DNA of 64,000 bases, taken from positions 1 through 64,000 of the forward strand of contig JAEWYQ010000088.1 in the NCBI GenBank assembly GCA_023395555.1, read 5' to 3'. Numbering within the stretch: position 1 is the first letter of the stretch; each line of letters begins with the position of its first letter. This DNA comes from Bacillota bacterium. GTDB lineage: Bacteria > Bacillota > Clostridia > Lachnospirales > Lachnospiraceae. Both the position numbers and the translations under genes were made by a program. Below, piece by piece: positions 9,701 to 17,866 of the stretch. The notes beneath the pieces were generated by a model that worked only from the letters and a program-made list of their open reading frames with translations, did no database searches and was not told where the DNA came from.

Positions 9701-11010
9701 TGGTTGCGGATCTTGATGCATTTCATATCCTGTCCGCCGATATCCAGGATGCAGTCGACTTCCGGTTCGAAGAAAGCTGCCGCATGGTAATGGGCAACAG
9801 TCTCCACCTCTCCTTCATCCAGCATGAGAGCAGCCTTAATTAGGGCTTCTCCATAGCCGGTGGAGCAGGAACGGACAATTTTTGCATCCTTCGGGAGCAG
9901 TTCAAATATTTCCTTGATGGAACGGATTGTAGTCTTGAGAGGGCTGCCGTTATTATTGCTGTAAAAAGAATAAAGAAGGGAGCCATCCTCACCCACCAGC
10001 GCCACCTTGGTGGTGGTGGAACCGGCATCGATGCCCAGATAGCAGTTACCTGCGTATTCCTGAAGATTGCCCTTTTTTACAGTATGTACGGAGTGCCTTT
10101 TCTTAAATTCTTCGTATTCTTCTTCGTCCGCGAACAACGGTGTCATCCGGTTGACTTCAAAATCCATCTTAATGCCCTGGGACAGCATATCATGCAGGGC
10201 GGCCAGCTCCTTGCCCCCATCACTGCCGGCCGTTCCGGCTTTGGAGTTCATGGCGGCACCGGTTGCCGCAAAGAGATGGGAATGGGCCGGAGCGATGACT
10301 TGCTCCGGTGACAGGTTCAGCGTACGGATAAAGGCGGATTTAAGCTCACTCAAAAAGTGAAGAGGACCGCCCAGGAATGCCACATTACCCCGAATAGGCT
10401 TACCGCAGGCAAGACCGCTGATGGTCTGATTTACCACAGCCTGGAAGATGGAAGCGGAGAGGTCCGGTTTGGTGGCGCCCTCGTTAATCAGGGGCTGGAT
10501 ATCCGATTTGGCAAATACACCGCACCTGGCGGCAATGGGATAGATGGCCTGATAGTTCTTGGCGTATTCGTTCAGGCCGGAAGCGTCCGTCTTGAGCAGG
10601 CTTGCCATCTGGTCGATAAAGGAGCCGGTGCCTCCGGCACAGATCCCGTTCATCCGCTGTTCGATTCCATTGGTAAAATAAATTATTTTTGCATCCTCCC
10701 CGCCCAGCTCGATTGCAACATCGGTTTGAGGGGCATAATCCTGAAGCGAGGTAGAAACGGCCACCACCTCCTGGACAAAGGGGATATCCAGGTGCTTCGA
10801 TATGGTCAAACCTCCCGAGCCGGTGATAACCGGGGATACCTTAAGATTGCCGAGAGCGTCCTGAGCCTTATTCATCAGGCCCGCAAGAGTCTCCTGAATA
10901 TTGGCGTAATGACGCTCGTAATCGGAAAATAATAAGTCACCTGTTTCATTTATAATTGCAATTTTTACTGTAGTAGAACCGATATCAATACCTAATCTAT
11001 AATTACTCAT
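6751..11010 (-). CDS. Tandem 2-hydroxyacyl-CoA dehydratase activase with DUF2229-type C-terminal part
   Basis: About 1,419 residues. Two BcrAD/BadF-type ATPase domains lie in tandem, one starting [11 protein letters not shown] (near residue 5) and one starting [11 protein letters not shown] (near residue 325). Each has the cysteine of the intersubunit iron-sulfur cluster ([20 protein letters not shown]) and the second cysteine motif (AARCGVF, GTRCTVF). After residue 680 comes a DUF2229/HgdB-like region ([38 protein letters not shown]). Activases of this kind drive ATP-dependent one-electron transfer to radical dehydratases; the long clostridial fusion has no settled substrate. No dehydratase subunits are adjacent. 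The frame opens at 11022, but the conserved start is [11 protein letters not shown] at 11010; the ribosome binding site fits neither start well. Confidence 0.88.
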   Translation of the reverse strand: MSNYRLGIDIGSTTVKIAIINETGDLLFSDYERHYANIQETLAGLMNKAQDALGNLKVSPVITGSGGLTISKHLDIPFVQEVVAVSTSLQDYAPQTDVAIELGGEDAKIIYFTNGIEQRMNGICAGGTGSFIDQMASLLKTDASGLNEYAKNYQAIYPIAARCGVFAKSDIQPLINEGATKPDLSASIFQAVVNQTISGLACGKPIRGNVAFLGGPLHFLSELKSAFIRTLNLSPEQVIAPAHSHLFAATGAAMNSKAGTAGSDGGKELAALHDMLSQGIKMDFEVNRMTPLFADEEEYEEFKKRHSVHTVKKGNLQEYAGNCYLGIDAGSTTTKVALVGEDGSLLYSFYSNNNGSPLKTTIRSIKEIFELLPKDAKIVRSCSTGYGEALIKAALMLDEGEVETVAHYHAAAFFEPEVDCILDIGGQDMKCIKIRNHTVDNVLLNEACSSGCGSFIETFAKSLNYEVEDFAKVALFARNPIDLGTRCTVFMNSKVKQAQKEGATVADISAGLAYSVIKNALYKVIKITNPKDLGSKMVVQGGTFYNDAVLRSFETISGCSAVRPDIAGIMGAFGAALIARKHYAGEEASMEKSSMLSIDEINELKFDTSLARCKRCGNNCLLTINKFTGGRQYITGNRCERGLGKEKNVDNIPNLFEYKMERYFSYPGRKPEEAGRGTVGIPRVLNMYENYPFWHTFFTELGYHIVLSPVSSRKIYELGIESIPSESECYPAKLAHGHIKWLIDQGVKYIFYPSIPFERKEIDGVNNHYNCPIVTSYPENIKNNVEELKDPSILFDNPFLSFESEEILSARLTEIFTGKGIPASEIKNACARAWSELLAAREDMRKKGEETMAYLRASGRKGIVLAGRPYHIDPEIHHGIPELINSYGAAVLTEDSISHLGEVDRPTIAIDQWMYHSRLYAAASYVRTQSNLELIQLNSFGCGLDAVTTDQVNDILTKSGKIYTVLKIDEVNNLGAARIRIRSLLSAVREREAKNIKPRINSAAHHRVVFTEEMKDTYTILAPQMSPIHFDLLEPALRSGGYQVVVLPNDNRRSIDVGLQYVNNDACFPSLMVVGQIMDALLSGKYDLNKVAVMITQTGGGCRATNYIGFIRRALERAGMSQVPVVSLSASGLEKNPGLKITPKLLLTAMQSLVYGDVFMRVLYRTRPYEKVPGSANALHEKWRDICIKSLAKGNWGEYKRNLRGIIREFDRLPLEEGLKKPRVGIVGEILVKFLPSANNYLVELLEAEGAEAVVPDLLDFFLYSSYNNNFKARYLGKKKSSARIGNLVIWALEQIRGTAKRELARSKRFTPPVPISKLAAYAEPVVSTGNQTGEGWFLTGEMLELIHSGVNNIVCAQPFACLPNHIVGKGVIKELRKQHPEANIVAVDYDPGASEVNQLNRIKLMLSTAVKNMDKTNH

Positions 11011-11074
11011 ACTAAAAACCATGCCTTTCTTGCTGCCTGCATGCTTTAAACCGGATGCCCAATAAACTCCCTAT

Positions 11075-11103
11075 ATTATACGATACCTGTCCTTGAAGTT
11101 CAA
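11075..11103 (-). promoter_or_regulatory. Probable sigma-A promoter of the activase gene
   Basis: On the - strand TTGAAC is followed after 17 bases by a perfect TATAAT, about 60 bases before the activase start. It is the best promoter match in that direction. Confidence 0.65.
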
Positions 11104-11284
11104 CAGCATTATTTCACAGAAAGAAAAACAATTTCTTAATTATATATAAAACATTTGGCAACTTTATATGTATAAGACGGGAACCTCATTCTTTTCCAAC
11201 CGTATATTGGAACAGAGATCAGAACCGCATCGGCTGAACTTTTACATTTAATCAAATTTTAAGGATTAATAGATTTTCTTTTGT

Positions 11285-11313
11285 TTGACAAAGATAGTAT
11301 TAAACCATATAAT
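11285..11313 (+). promoter_or_regulatory. Consensus sigma-A promoter for corA
   Basis: A perfect TTGACA (11285-11290) and perfect TATAAT (11308-11313) with a 17-base spacer. Transcription from here would begin near 11320, giving an untranslated leader of about 215 bases before the corA start at 11535. The full-consensus promoter suggests that control is exerted after initiation. Confidence 0.75.
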
Positions 11314-11319
11314 TGTCTT

Positions 11320-11534
11320 TGAACCGGTTGGTTCATTTGAATTAAATGAAAAAGGATGTGGTAAGGATGGAAGCCGGCCCCGGTAGTAGTCATCAGGGTA
11401 ACTGTTTCGACAACATAATAGGGACTGTAACAGGCAGCAGGTTGTAGTATGGTATACGCTGAGGGGGAGTTTCCGCCTTGGGATATAGGATGCTTACGAT
11501 CCACTGCTTGAAGTGCAGTGGAAAGGAGCATAGG
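11320..11534 (+). promoter_or_regulatory. Long 5' leader of corA, possible structured RNA
   Basis: This leader has no supported gene. Visible structure includes two small hairpins near its 5' end (GAACC-GGTT-GGTTC and CATTT-GAATT-AAATG), a GC-rich middle (11368-11490), and a stem CCACTGC / GCAGTGG at about 11500-11520 that ends one or two bases before the AAAGGAG ribosome binding site. It does not match the M-box, NiCo or yybP-ykoY patterns as I know them. A 26-codon open frame starts at 11368 but has no well-placed ribosome binding site. Confidence 0.4.
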
Positions 11535-12470
11535 ATGATTGATATTTTTAGAACAACGGAGGGTGCATTGCAGCGGCTGACGGAGATTACCGAGGGCAGC
11601 TGGGTTGCCATGACCGCACCTTCCGCAACAGAGTTAATGGAAATTGCAGAAGCAACAGGAATTGAGGTGGATCACCTCAGAGCGCCTTTGGATGAGGAGG
11701 AGCGGGCCAGAATTGAAGTGGAGGATAATTATACCCTGATTTTGGTTGACATTCCCACCCTGGAGAAGAGGAATGATAAGGATCGTTATGTTACGATCCC
11801 GCTGGGTATCATTGTAGCCAGTAATTTTCTTGTTACCGTATGTCTGGAGGAGACTCCGATTTTAAAATGCTTCATTGACGGGCGGGTCAGGGATTTTTAT
11901 ACTTATAAGAAGACCCGCTTTATTCTTCAGATCCTGTACCGGAACGCATCTACTTTCCTGCAGCATCTGAGAACAATAGACCGCAAGAGCGAGGAGATTG
12001 AGCGCAAGCTGCATATTTCCACCCAGAACCGGGAGCTCATTGAACTGCTGGAGCTGGAGAAGAGTCTGGTGTACTTCACTACGGCGCTGCGCTCCAATGA
12101 GGTGGTATTTGAGAAGATGCTGAAGCTGGAGAGCATCAAGCACTACCCCGAGGATGAAGATCTCCTGGAGGACCTGATTATTGAGAATAAGCAGGCCATT
12201 GAGATGGCGAATATTTATAGCGGAATTCTGAGCGGAACCATGGATGCGTTTGCATCGATTATTTCCAATAATCAGAATCTGGTGATGAAGTTTCTGGCGG
12301 CAGTAACCATTGTTTTGGAGATTCCTACGATGATTGCCAGCTTCTACGGAATGAACTTTACAGATATTCCTGGCAAGGATAATCCCTACGGGTTTTACTT
12401 CATCGGGCTGGCAGCGGTAATCCTGGCGGTGATCATTGCTTTGATCTTCCGAAAGAAGAAGGTATTCTAG
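11535..12470 (+). CDS. corA: CorA-family divalent cation transporter
   Basis: A 311-residue inner-membrane channel of the CorA/2-TM-GxN family, which carries Mg2+ (some members Co2+, Ni2+ or Zn2+). The cytoplasmic domain is residues 1-240, with the long stalk helix in 130-240. Two membrane helices close the protein, the first ending in the selectivity motif YGMNF (near residue 273) followed by an acidic-polar loop (PGKDNPYG). The positively charged tail RKKK is typical. The start is the ATG with AAAGGAG six bases upstream; the open frame extends back to 11478 without a site. The next gene begins 20 bases later. Confidence 0.92.
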   Translation: MIDIFRTTEGALQRLTEITEGSWVAMTAPSATELMEIAEATGIEVDHLRAPLDEEERARIEVEDNYTLILVDIPTLEKRNDKDRYVTIPLGIIVASNFLVTVCLEETPILKCFIDGRVRDFYTYKKTRFILQILYRNASTFLQHLRTIDRKSEEIERKLHISTQNRELIELLELEKSLVYFTTALRSNEVVFEKMLKLESIKHYPEDEDLLEDLIIENKQAIEMANIYSGILSGTMDAFASIISNNQNLVMKFLAAVTIVLEIPTMIASFYGMNFTDIPGKDNPYGFYFIGLAAVILAVIIALIFRKKKVF

Positions 12471-12489
12471 GTATGACAGAAAGGCACAG

Positions 12490-13362
12490 GTGTTGGATAT
12501 GAAGTTTTTGGACAGGTTGGAACGAAGATTTGGGAGGTATGCGATTCCGAATCTGATGATATATGTTGCAGGTTTATTTGCCGTCGGACTGATTCTGGGG
12601 GCGGTTCCCAATCCCATGGTCTGGGGGCTGCTGACTCTGGATTTTCCCTCTGTTATGCGGGGACAGGTATGGCGTCTCATCACCTGGATTGTTCCCGTTG
12701 CATCAGTGGGCGGCATTCTGTTCCTGGTGATTTCGGTTTATTTTTATTATATCATCGGTAATTCCCTGGAGCGGGCCTGGGGGGCGTTTCGTTTTAACCT
12801 GTATTTCTTTTCCGGGATCTTTTTCAACATTATTGCATCCTTATTGACTTATCTGATTACCGGGATTAGTATATCGCCAAGCCTCAGTTTTATCTGCGGT
12901 ACAATGTTTTTTGCCTTTGCGGCAATATATCCTAACACCCAGTTTTTTATGTATTTCCTGATACCGATTAAGGCAAAGTATCTGGCATGGATCCAGGGAG
13001 CATTCTATATCTATCAGGCGTTTACTTATATAATCAACGGTAGATTTATATATATTGTTCCGTTGGTGGTATCCTTTGCTAATTTCCTTATCTTTTTCTT
13101 CCTGACGAGAAATTATCAGAGGCTGTCTCCCGGTGAATATAAGCGCAGGGCCAATTACCGGAGACAGATGAATGAGGGAAGAAACAGCGGGAATGTCACG
13201 CAATTTCACGGGAAGAATGTGATTACCCGGCATAAGTGTGCCATTTGCGGCAGGACGGAATTGGATGGAGACAATCTGGAGTTCCGCTTCTGCTCCAAAT
13301 GTGACGGGAATTATGAATATTGTATGGATCATCTATTTACCCATGAACACGTTCACAAATGA
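12490..13362 (+). CDS. Rhomboid-like membrane protein with C-terminal zinc-binding tail, probably inactive
   Basis: A 290-residue protein with about six membrane helices in residues 18-205 in the pattern of the rhomboid family (RGQVWRLITW, then YYIIGNSLERAWG). The GxSG serine motif and the paired catalytic histidine of active rhomboids are not visible; the corresponding segment reads ISPSLSFICGTMF. The C-terminal 55 residues carry a Cys/His-rich module (HKCAIC, FCSKCD, YCMDH, HEHVH) that probably binds zinc. It is likely a pseudoprotease or a rhomboid-fold protein with another task. The start is GTG 12490 (GAAAGG upstream) or ATG 12499. It follows corA closely and may be cotranscribed. Confidence 0.75.
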   Translation: MLDMKFLDRLERRFGRYAIPNLMIYVAGLFAVGLILGAVPNPMVWGLLTLDFPSVMRGQVWRLITWIVPVASVGGILFLVISVYFYYIIGNSLERAWGAFRFNLYFFSGIFFNIIASLLTYLITGISISPSLSFICGTMFFAFAAIYPNTQFFMYFLIPIKAKYLAWIQGAFYIYQAFTYIINGRFIYIVPLVVSFANFLIFFFLTRNYQRLSPGEYKRRANYRRQMNEGRNSGNVTQFHGKNVITRHKCAICGRTELDGDNLEFRFCSKCDGNYEYCMDHLFTHEHVHK

Positions 13363-13425
13363 ACAGCCATAAAATAGCAGGCAATGGGATAATATGATGC
13401 AGCAGGCATGTTGGCGGATAAAAGG

Positions 13426-13470
13426 AGCTGTTGCAAACTGACTTCAGTTAGTTGAGCAACAGCTTGTTTT
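13426..13470 (+). terminator. Terminator after the corA-rhomboid pair
   Basis: A 9-bp stem (AGCTGTTGC / GCAACAGCT) with a 21-base loop is followed by TTGTTTT. It ends the corA unit 64 bases past the rhomboid-like gene. Confidence 0.75.
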
Positions 13471-13505
13471 GGATAAATGATAAAAATATAGGATGGTAAT
13501 GGGAT

Positions 13506-14954
13506 ATGAACAAAAGGATGAAAAATATGGTTCAGGAAATTCGGAGCGGGAGACAGCTTGAAGAGAATCTGCCCCAGCTTTTTAGCTACATGGCGGATCA
13601 GTATCGAACCTATGGGGCGGTAAGACTGGCAATGCATTATTATGCTTTTTATGAGGCATATGCGGAGGAGAGGACAGAGAGCGGAACCTACAGTATAAGC
13701 TTCGCAAGTTCCATGACAGTCAAAATCAATGAGATCATAAGGAAGGGCGTTCTCTCAGGCTGCACCGGAGAAGAGAGGGAGAAAGCAGTTGCTGAGATAG
13801 ATTCCCTTCGTAATGACATCTTCAAGCGGATGAATATTCTGACCGTGTATGCAGACATCTTTCAGATATATGAATATGTGCTGAACCGTCTGGAATACCG
13901 GTTCGGAGAGGGATGGGAACCGATCGATGAAGAGGAATTTGCCAGGGAGATCCTGCAATATATCTTTGCAGAGGAAGACAATCTGGTGATTAATGAGAAT
14001 ATCCGGGAGATTGTCGGACAGCTGCCGGTCCGTATCACCAGACAGAAGTATTTTGATCTGCTGGAGGACAGCCTGAAAGCATATCTGGGAGCGGAGGCGT
14101 CTTCTTTGCAGACCTTCCTTTACATGCTTCGCACCTCTGCCATGCTGTATCATGAGGAGGGCATGGAAGAGCTCTATCCGGAGCTGGCCGGCCAGAGAGA
14201 GCAGATGGCGGCTTTTGATTATAAGAATATCACGAAGGAAGCCTATGACCAGGCATCAGATCTGCTGCAGACAGCGACCCGGAGGATTGGGGAGGAAGCG
14301 GATATTTATTTTGGCTTACAGGAGATTGTCAATGAGGTATATGTAATGCTTCTATGCACGGCTTATGCAGGCATGGGGGACAGCGCTCATGAGGGAGCCG
14401 CAGCAACGGCGGCGGACATTATCCGCGAGATTAATATATGCTTCGGTCAGCCGGAATTACCAAATCTGCCGGTTGGGCTGCTGGACAGGTTTCTGGAGCT
14501 GGAGGGAGTTCAGGAGGATTTGTCTTATGAGCTCACCTACCTGGAAGATATTCCCTATGAGGCGGGACATTCCCGGAAGGCATTGGTACAGGGCATGATG
14601 CTGGAACAGCTGCTGCAGGTGCTGCTCCGTTCCCAAAGACTGCTATCCAACAGCCTTTTTGCTGAGCTGGATGAAGTCTCTGGGGAAGACATTGTGGATG
14701 AGGAGCTTTTAGAGAGGGAAACGAAGGCCCTGCTTCAGGAAATGAGCGAGCTGCTGGCCGGTCAGGATAGGATGGTCAGCCGGGCGGTGATGGCCAACAC
14801 CATGAATAAGCTGCCGGTATTCTTCCAGGATCATAAGGAAGTAATGGAATATGTTCGTTACAGTATAGAGCGCTGCTCGGATCAGTATGAAAAAGCCGCC
14901 TGTCATGAAATTATTCACGGGCTGTTTGCAGTTTCTGAAATTATGTCGGAATAG
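13506..14954 (+). CDS. Conserved hypothetical helical protein
   Basis: A 482-residue soluble protein that I do not recognise. It is rich in Glu, Leu and Ala and appears all-helical, with no signal peptide, membrane helix or cysteine motif. Features that can be seen are a TYGAVRLAMHYY segment near residue 35 and a late acidic region (EDIVDEELLERETKALLQE, near 400). Codon use resembles its neighbours, so it looks native. It lies downstream of the corA unit terminator and upstream of a second small unknown gene. Confidence 0.7.
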   Translation: MNKRMKNMVQEIRSGRQLEENLPQLFSYMADQYRTYGAVRLAMHYYAFYEAYAEERTESGTYSISFASSMTVKINEIIRKGVLSGCTGEEREKAVAEIDSLRNDIFKRMNILTVYADIFQIYEYVLNRLEYRFGEGWEPIDEEEFAREILQYIFAEEDNLVINENIREIVGQLPVRITRQKYFDLLEDSLKAYLGAEASSLQTFLYMLRTSAMLYHEEGMEELYPELAGQREQMAAFDYKNITKEAYDQASDLLQTATRRIGEEADIYFGLQEIVNEVYVMLLCTAYAGMGDSAHEGAAATAADIIREINICFGQPELPNLPVGLLDRFLELEGVQEDLSYELTYLEDIPYEAGHSRKALVQGMMLEQLLQVLLRSQRLLSNSLFAELDEVSGEDIVDEELLERETKALLQEMSELLAGQDRMVSRAVMANTMNKLPVFFQDHKEVMEYVRYSIERCSDQYEKAACHEIIHGLFAVSEIMSE

Positions 14955-15016
14955 GACTGTATTATTGATGGTAATCTGTGGTATACTTAGATGTGCCATT
15001 AGGGGGTCATCGGTTT

Positions 15017-15325
15017 ATGATTTTGTGGAATGAGAGTCTTTATGTCGGAAATAAAATAAAGAGAAGAAAAAACAGAGTGATAGCCTCCATGAACAGCAGG
15101 GAAGCTGTTTTTGGCGTGTACTGTATTGCTTTTGCCTCAAATCCCAATAACCTGTTTGATATCTATGAGGCCAATGAATTGTTATTCCCCTGCTATCAAA
15201 GATCTGAGATCCGAATAGCGGGACTGGCAGGCGGAAAGCAGGAAGCGGTTGAACTGGCTCATGATATGCTGATGGAGGTATATCGGAAGACAGGAGAGTT
15301 TGATGTCCGGACTTATTTTACATAA
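15017..15325 (+). CDS. Small conserved hypothetical protein
   Basis: A 102-residue protein starting MILWNESLYVGNKIKR. AGGGGGT lies 8-9 bases before the ATG; the frame itself is open from 14978. It has basic residues near the N-terminus and a mixed alpha/beta pattern (VYCIAFASNPNNLFDIY; AVELAHDMLMEVY), no membrane segment and no known motif. I cannot name a function. It lies between the 482-residue unknown protein and the DUF2953-gerW pair, all in the same direction. Confidence 0.65.
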   Translation: MILWNESLYVGNKIKRRKNRVIASMNSREAVFGVYCIAFASNPNNLFDIYEANELLFPCYQRSEIRIAGLAGGKQEAVELAHDMLMEVYRKTGEFDVRTYFT

Positions 15326-15397
15326 GATGTCCTGACCGCGGCTTTGGCTTGCGGGAAGGATCATATTCATGAATGATGGGTGGTTGATTAAATAGGA

Positions 15398-16531
15398 ATG
15401 CTTCATATTATATGGATTCTGTTGAAAATAATCGGTATATTATTGCTCTCGATCCTGGGGCTGTTCCTTTTGCTGGTTACGGTGACCTTGCTGGTGCCGG
15501 TTCGGTACCGGGCGGAAGTCAGACATGGTGAGGGTTTATTCTTTCTGAAGGGAAGAGTGAACTGGCTTTTTCATATTCTTCATGTCAGCATATCCCATAT
15601 CGAGGGGGTTTTGCATATCCGGGCCAGGGTCTTCGGCTATGTGCTCTTCGACAATCTCAGGCCCAGGAAACCCGGACGGCCGGAGGGTAAGGACAAGTCG
15701 GGGAAAGCAAAGAGACGAAAAAGGGAAGCAGCGAGGAAGAGAGCGGCAGAGCAGAAGGAAGCAGCCAGAGATACGGATACGCTTCAGGATGTCGGAGAAG
15801 AGATAAGCGAAGGCAGGACTGAGCCGATGATCTCAGAGCAAAAGATCCGGGATCAGAAGACGGAGGGCATCGGAAGGCCGGAGGAGGCCGGAAAAGCGCA
15901 GCAAATGGAGAAGGCGGATAAAACAGAACCTATGGATAAAGCGGAACAGATCGATAAGGAAGAACCCATGGGAGAAGCCGGGGATGATGAAGCTTCGGAA
16001 GCGGAAGAGAATCCGGAATATGGCGGCAAAGCAAAGAAACAGCCGCTGTTTCGGAGAATCGCGGACAAGCTTCGCGGCATCTATAGGAAAATTGCCGCGA
16101 TGCTGCGTCAATGGAAGGAAAAGATACTCGGCCTGTTTGCAACGATATCCTCTGCCAGGGATAAAGGAAGGCTGATCATGGATTTTATCAGAAATGAGAG
16201 AAACCGCGAGGGTTTTCAAGTTACCTGGGGCAGTCTGAAAAAAGCACTTAAGCATATTATGCCAAGGAAATTAAGATCAAAGCTGGTGTTTGGTACGGGA
16301 GATCCTTGCTCTACAGGACAGGCTTTGGGCGCGATGAGTATTCTATACAGCTTTTACGGAGACAGAATTCAGATCACGCCTGATTTTGAAAACAGCAGGC
16401 TGGAAGGCGAGCATTTTGCCAGCGGAAGAATAAGATTGGTCACAATTCTAATAATACTAATTAGATTGTTATTTAATAAAGGCTTTAAGAAACTGAAGGG
16501 AAATTTTAATATTTTGAAGGAGGCGTTATAA
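15398..16531 (+). CDS. DUF2953 membrane protein (YtfI-like)
   Basis: A 377-residue protein with an N-terminal membrane helix (residues about 5-30, ILLLSILGLFLLLVTVTLL) followed by LVPVRYRAEV, which is typical of DUF2953. A long charged linker rich in Lys and Glu (about residues 90-210) contains repeated KAEQMDKAE-like blocks. A conserved C-terminal part follows (FGTGDPCSTGQALG), then a hydrophobic tail. In Firmicutes this family is encoded next to ytfJ/gerW, exactly as here, where gerW begins directly after its stop codon. A spore-related role is inferred from that linkage only. Confidence 0.85.
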   Translation: MLHIIWILLKIIGILLLSILGLFLLLVTVTLLVPVRYRAEVRHGEGLFFLKGRVNWLFHILHVSISHIEGVLHIRARVFGYVLFDNLRPRKPGRPEGKDKSGKAKRRKREAARKRAAEQKEAARDTDTLQDVGEEISEGRTEPMISEQKIRDQKTEGIGRPEEAGKAQQMEKADKTEPMDKAEQIDKEEPMGEAGDDEASEAEENPEYGGKAKKQPLFRRIADKLRGIYRKIAAMLRQWKEKILGLFATISSARDKGRLIMDFIRNERNREGFQVTWGSLKKALKHIMPRKLRSKLVFGTGDPCSTGQALGAMSILYSFYGDRIQITPDFENSRLEGEHFASGRIRLVTILIILIRLLFNKGFKKLKGNFNILKEAL

Positions 16532-16939
16532 ATGACGGATAATAGTTTTAATTCAACCGTGGAATCTCTGTTCAAAGGCATGGACAGCTTTTTAACTACG
16601 AAGACGGTGGTTGGTGATGCGGTAAAATTTGACGACGGAACAATTATATTACCATTAGTTGAAGTAAGCTTCGGTGTTGCGGCAGGTGCGTTTGCAGGAG
16701 ATAAGAAAAACAATGCCGGCGGCGGTATGGGCGGCAAGATCACCCCCAGCTCCCTCCTGGTGATCCAGAACGGCTCCTCCAAGGTAGTGAACATCAAGGA
16801 CCAGGACAGCGTATCCAAGATCATCGACATGGTCCCCGACGTAATCAACAAATTCACCAAGGGCAAGAAGAAGGATGAGATGGACGAGCGTGTAGCTGAC
16901 GTAATGAAGAAACAGACAGAAGCTACCGTGAAAGAATGA
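16532..16939 (+). CDS. gerW: GerW/YtfJ family sporulation protein
   Basis: A 135-residue YtfJ-family protein. In Bacillus GerW is made in the forespore and is needed for germination by L-alanine. The conserved core is here: VVGDAVKFDDGTIILPLVEV, the glycine-rich GVAAGAF and GGGMGGKITPSS, and LLVIQNG. The ATG directly follows the stop of the DUF2953 gene, with AAGGAGG nine bases upstream inside that gene, so the two are translationally linked. Confidence 0.9.
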   Translation: MTDNSFNSTVESLFKGMDSFLTTKTVVGDAVKFDDGTIILPLVEVSFGVAAGAFAGDKKNNAGGGMGGKITPSSLLVIQNGSSKVVNIKDQDSVSKIIDMVPDVINKFTKGKKKDEMDERVADVMKKQTEATVKE

Positions 16940-16984
16940 GCTAAGTCAGCAGATGTTTAGCAGATACTTGGTCGTTGTGCAGGG

Positions 16985-17021
16985 AGAATTCTGGGTACCG
17001 TCCGGATGGTACCCGGAATTC
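16985..17021 (+). terminator. Strong hairpin after gerW
   Basis: A long inverted repeat of AGAATTC and GGGTACC arms around an 8-base loop gives a stem of 13-14 pairs with one bulge. Only short T stretches follow, so it may act as a terminator or as a 3' stabiliser of the gerW transcript. Confidence 0.6.
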
Positions 17022-17047
17022 TGTTACACTCGTTTTGAAAATTTTTC

Positions 17048-17076
17048 TTGCATTATATCTTATATTCTGATAGAAT
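17048..17076 (+). promoter_or_regulatory. Probable promoter of rpmB
   Basis: TTGCAT is followed after 17 bases by TAGAAT, some 55 bases before the rpmB start. It is a close sigma-A match lying between the gerW hairpin and rpmB. Confidence 0.6.
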
Positions 17077-17129
17077 GAATGTGTTTGTAAGGTCAGTCGG
17101 ACCTATATTAAACAAAGGAGGTGCTTTCG

Positions 17130-17315
17130 ATGGCAAAATGTTCAATATGTGATAAAGGTGCTCACTTTGGAATCGCTGTGAGTCATTCTCATAGAAGATC
17201 TAATAAGATGTGGAAATCTAATGTGAAATCTGTTAAGGTTAACGTCAATGGTGCAGCAAGAAAAATGTATGTTTGTACTTCCTGTCTTAGATCCGGAAAA
17301 GTAGAACGCGCATAA
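17130..17315 (+). CDS. rpmB: 50S ribosomal protein L28
   Basis: A 61-residue L28 of the zinc-ribbon form, with cysteine pairs CSIC near the N-terminus and CTSC near residue 51, and the conserved GKGAHFG-like (DKGAHFG), SHSHRRSNK and KSVKVNVNG segments. AAAGGAGG lies seven to eight bases before the ATG; a GTG at 17121 is inside the ribosome binding region. It is a single-gene unit ending in a good terminator. Confidence 0.97.
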   Translation: MAKCSICDKGAHFGIAVSHSHRRSNKMWKSNVKSVKVNVNGAARKMYVCTSCLRSGKVERA

Positions 17316-17324
17316 GGAAAGGAT

Positions 17325-17357
17325 GGGTGTCAGGGGATCTTGACACCCTCTTTTTTT
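17325..17357 (+). terminator. Terminator of rpmB
   Basis: A perfect 8-bp stem (GGGTGTCA / TGACACCC) is followed by CTCTTTTTTT. The T-run overlaps the stop codon of the small convergent gene at 17356-17493. Confidence 0.9.
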
Positions 17358-17493
17358 AGTTACAGAATAGGTTATAGCCTAAGAGCAGTAATAAAATAAT
17401 AATACATATTGCCAGGATTCCATTGGTAATGAAGAGCATGATTGTCATTCCGATGGCGATCCAGAACAAGATGAACCCGAACATTCGCTTCAT
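17356..17493 (-). CDS. 45-residue hydrophobic membrane protein
   Basis: A short - strand gene below most length cut-offs: 45 codons, beginning MKRMFGFILFWIAIGMTIML. A textbook GGAGG lies five bases before the ATG. Two hydrophobic helices (about residues 5-21 and 25-40, the second IIILLLLLGY) are joined by a short FITNGI turn, and the end is NLFCN. Two basic residues at the N-terminus suggest that end stays in the cytoplasm. It converges on rpmB, and its stop codon lies in the rpmB terminator T-run. The function is unknown; the ribosome binding site and clean hydrophobic pattern make chance unlikely. Confidence 0.7.
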   Translation of the reverse strand: MKRMFGFILFWIAIGMTIMLFITNGILAICIIILLLLLGYNLFCN

Positions 17494-17716
17494 GATAACC
17501 TCCAGCATACCGCCAATTACGGTGTATATATCTAATATTATGCTGGGACGCTGCGGGTTATCTCAATTATGATAAAAACCGCCGGGCAATTTCAGAAAGT
17601 CGGTGCAGGAAGAGCAAAAATCCGGCAAAAGAAATTTGGCGTTAGAAGAATAGATGGAAAATGATATGGATACCGGAATAAATGGTTATACTATGAAAAA
17701 ATATAGTAAGCTGTAC

Positions 17717-17745
17717 TTTTCAAATGCTGGTTTTGCAGTTATAAT
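17717..17745 (+). promoter_or_regulatory. Probable promoter of the Asp23-FakA unit
   Basis: TTTTCA and a perfect TATAAT are separated by 17 bases, about 120 bases before the Asp23 start. The leader after it contains an imperfect stem (CGGCATGC / GCATGTGCCG, about 17792-17826). Nothing else can be supported in the 17494-17866 gap. Confidence 0.5.
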
Positions 17746-17866
17746 ATCATTATAAAAAGCAATGGAAACAGCATAATCCCCAAAAGGCTATGCGGCATGC
17801 ACAAGCCTTGCAGGAGGCATGTGCCGGAACCCGGATGCAGGGTATTCCGGTAGAATGGAGGTTGGT

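Noticed and set aside
6751..11022. Frameshifted pair of activase genes
   Set aside because: The frame is continuous through both ATPase domains and the C-terminal part, and long fusions of this type are known from Clostridia.
11320..11534. M-box (ykoK) magnesium riboswitch
   Set aside because: The conserved GGTGAGGCTCC and GACGCCAATGGGTCAACAG-type segments of the M-box are not found; the leader is reported as unclassified instead.
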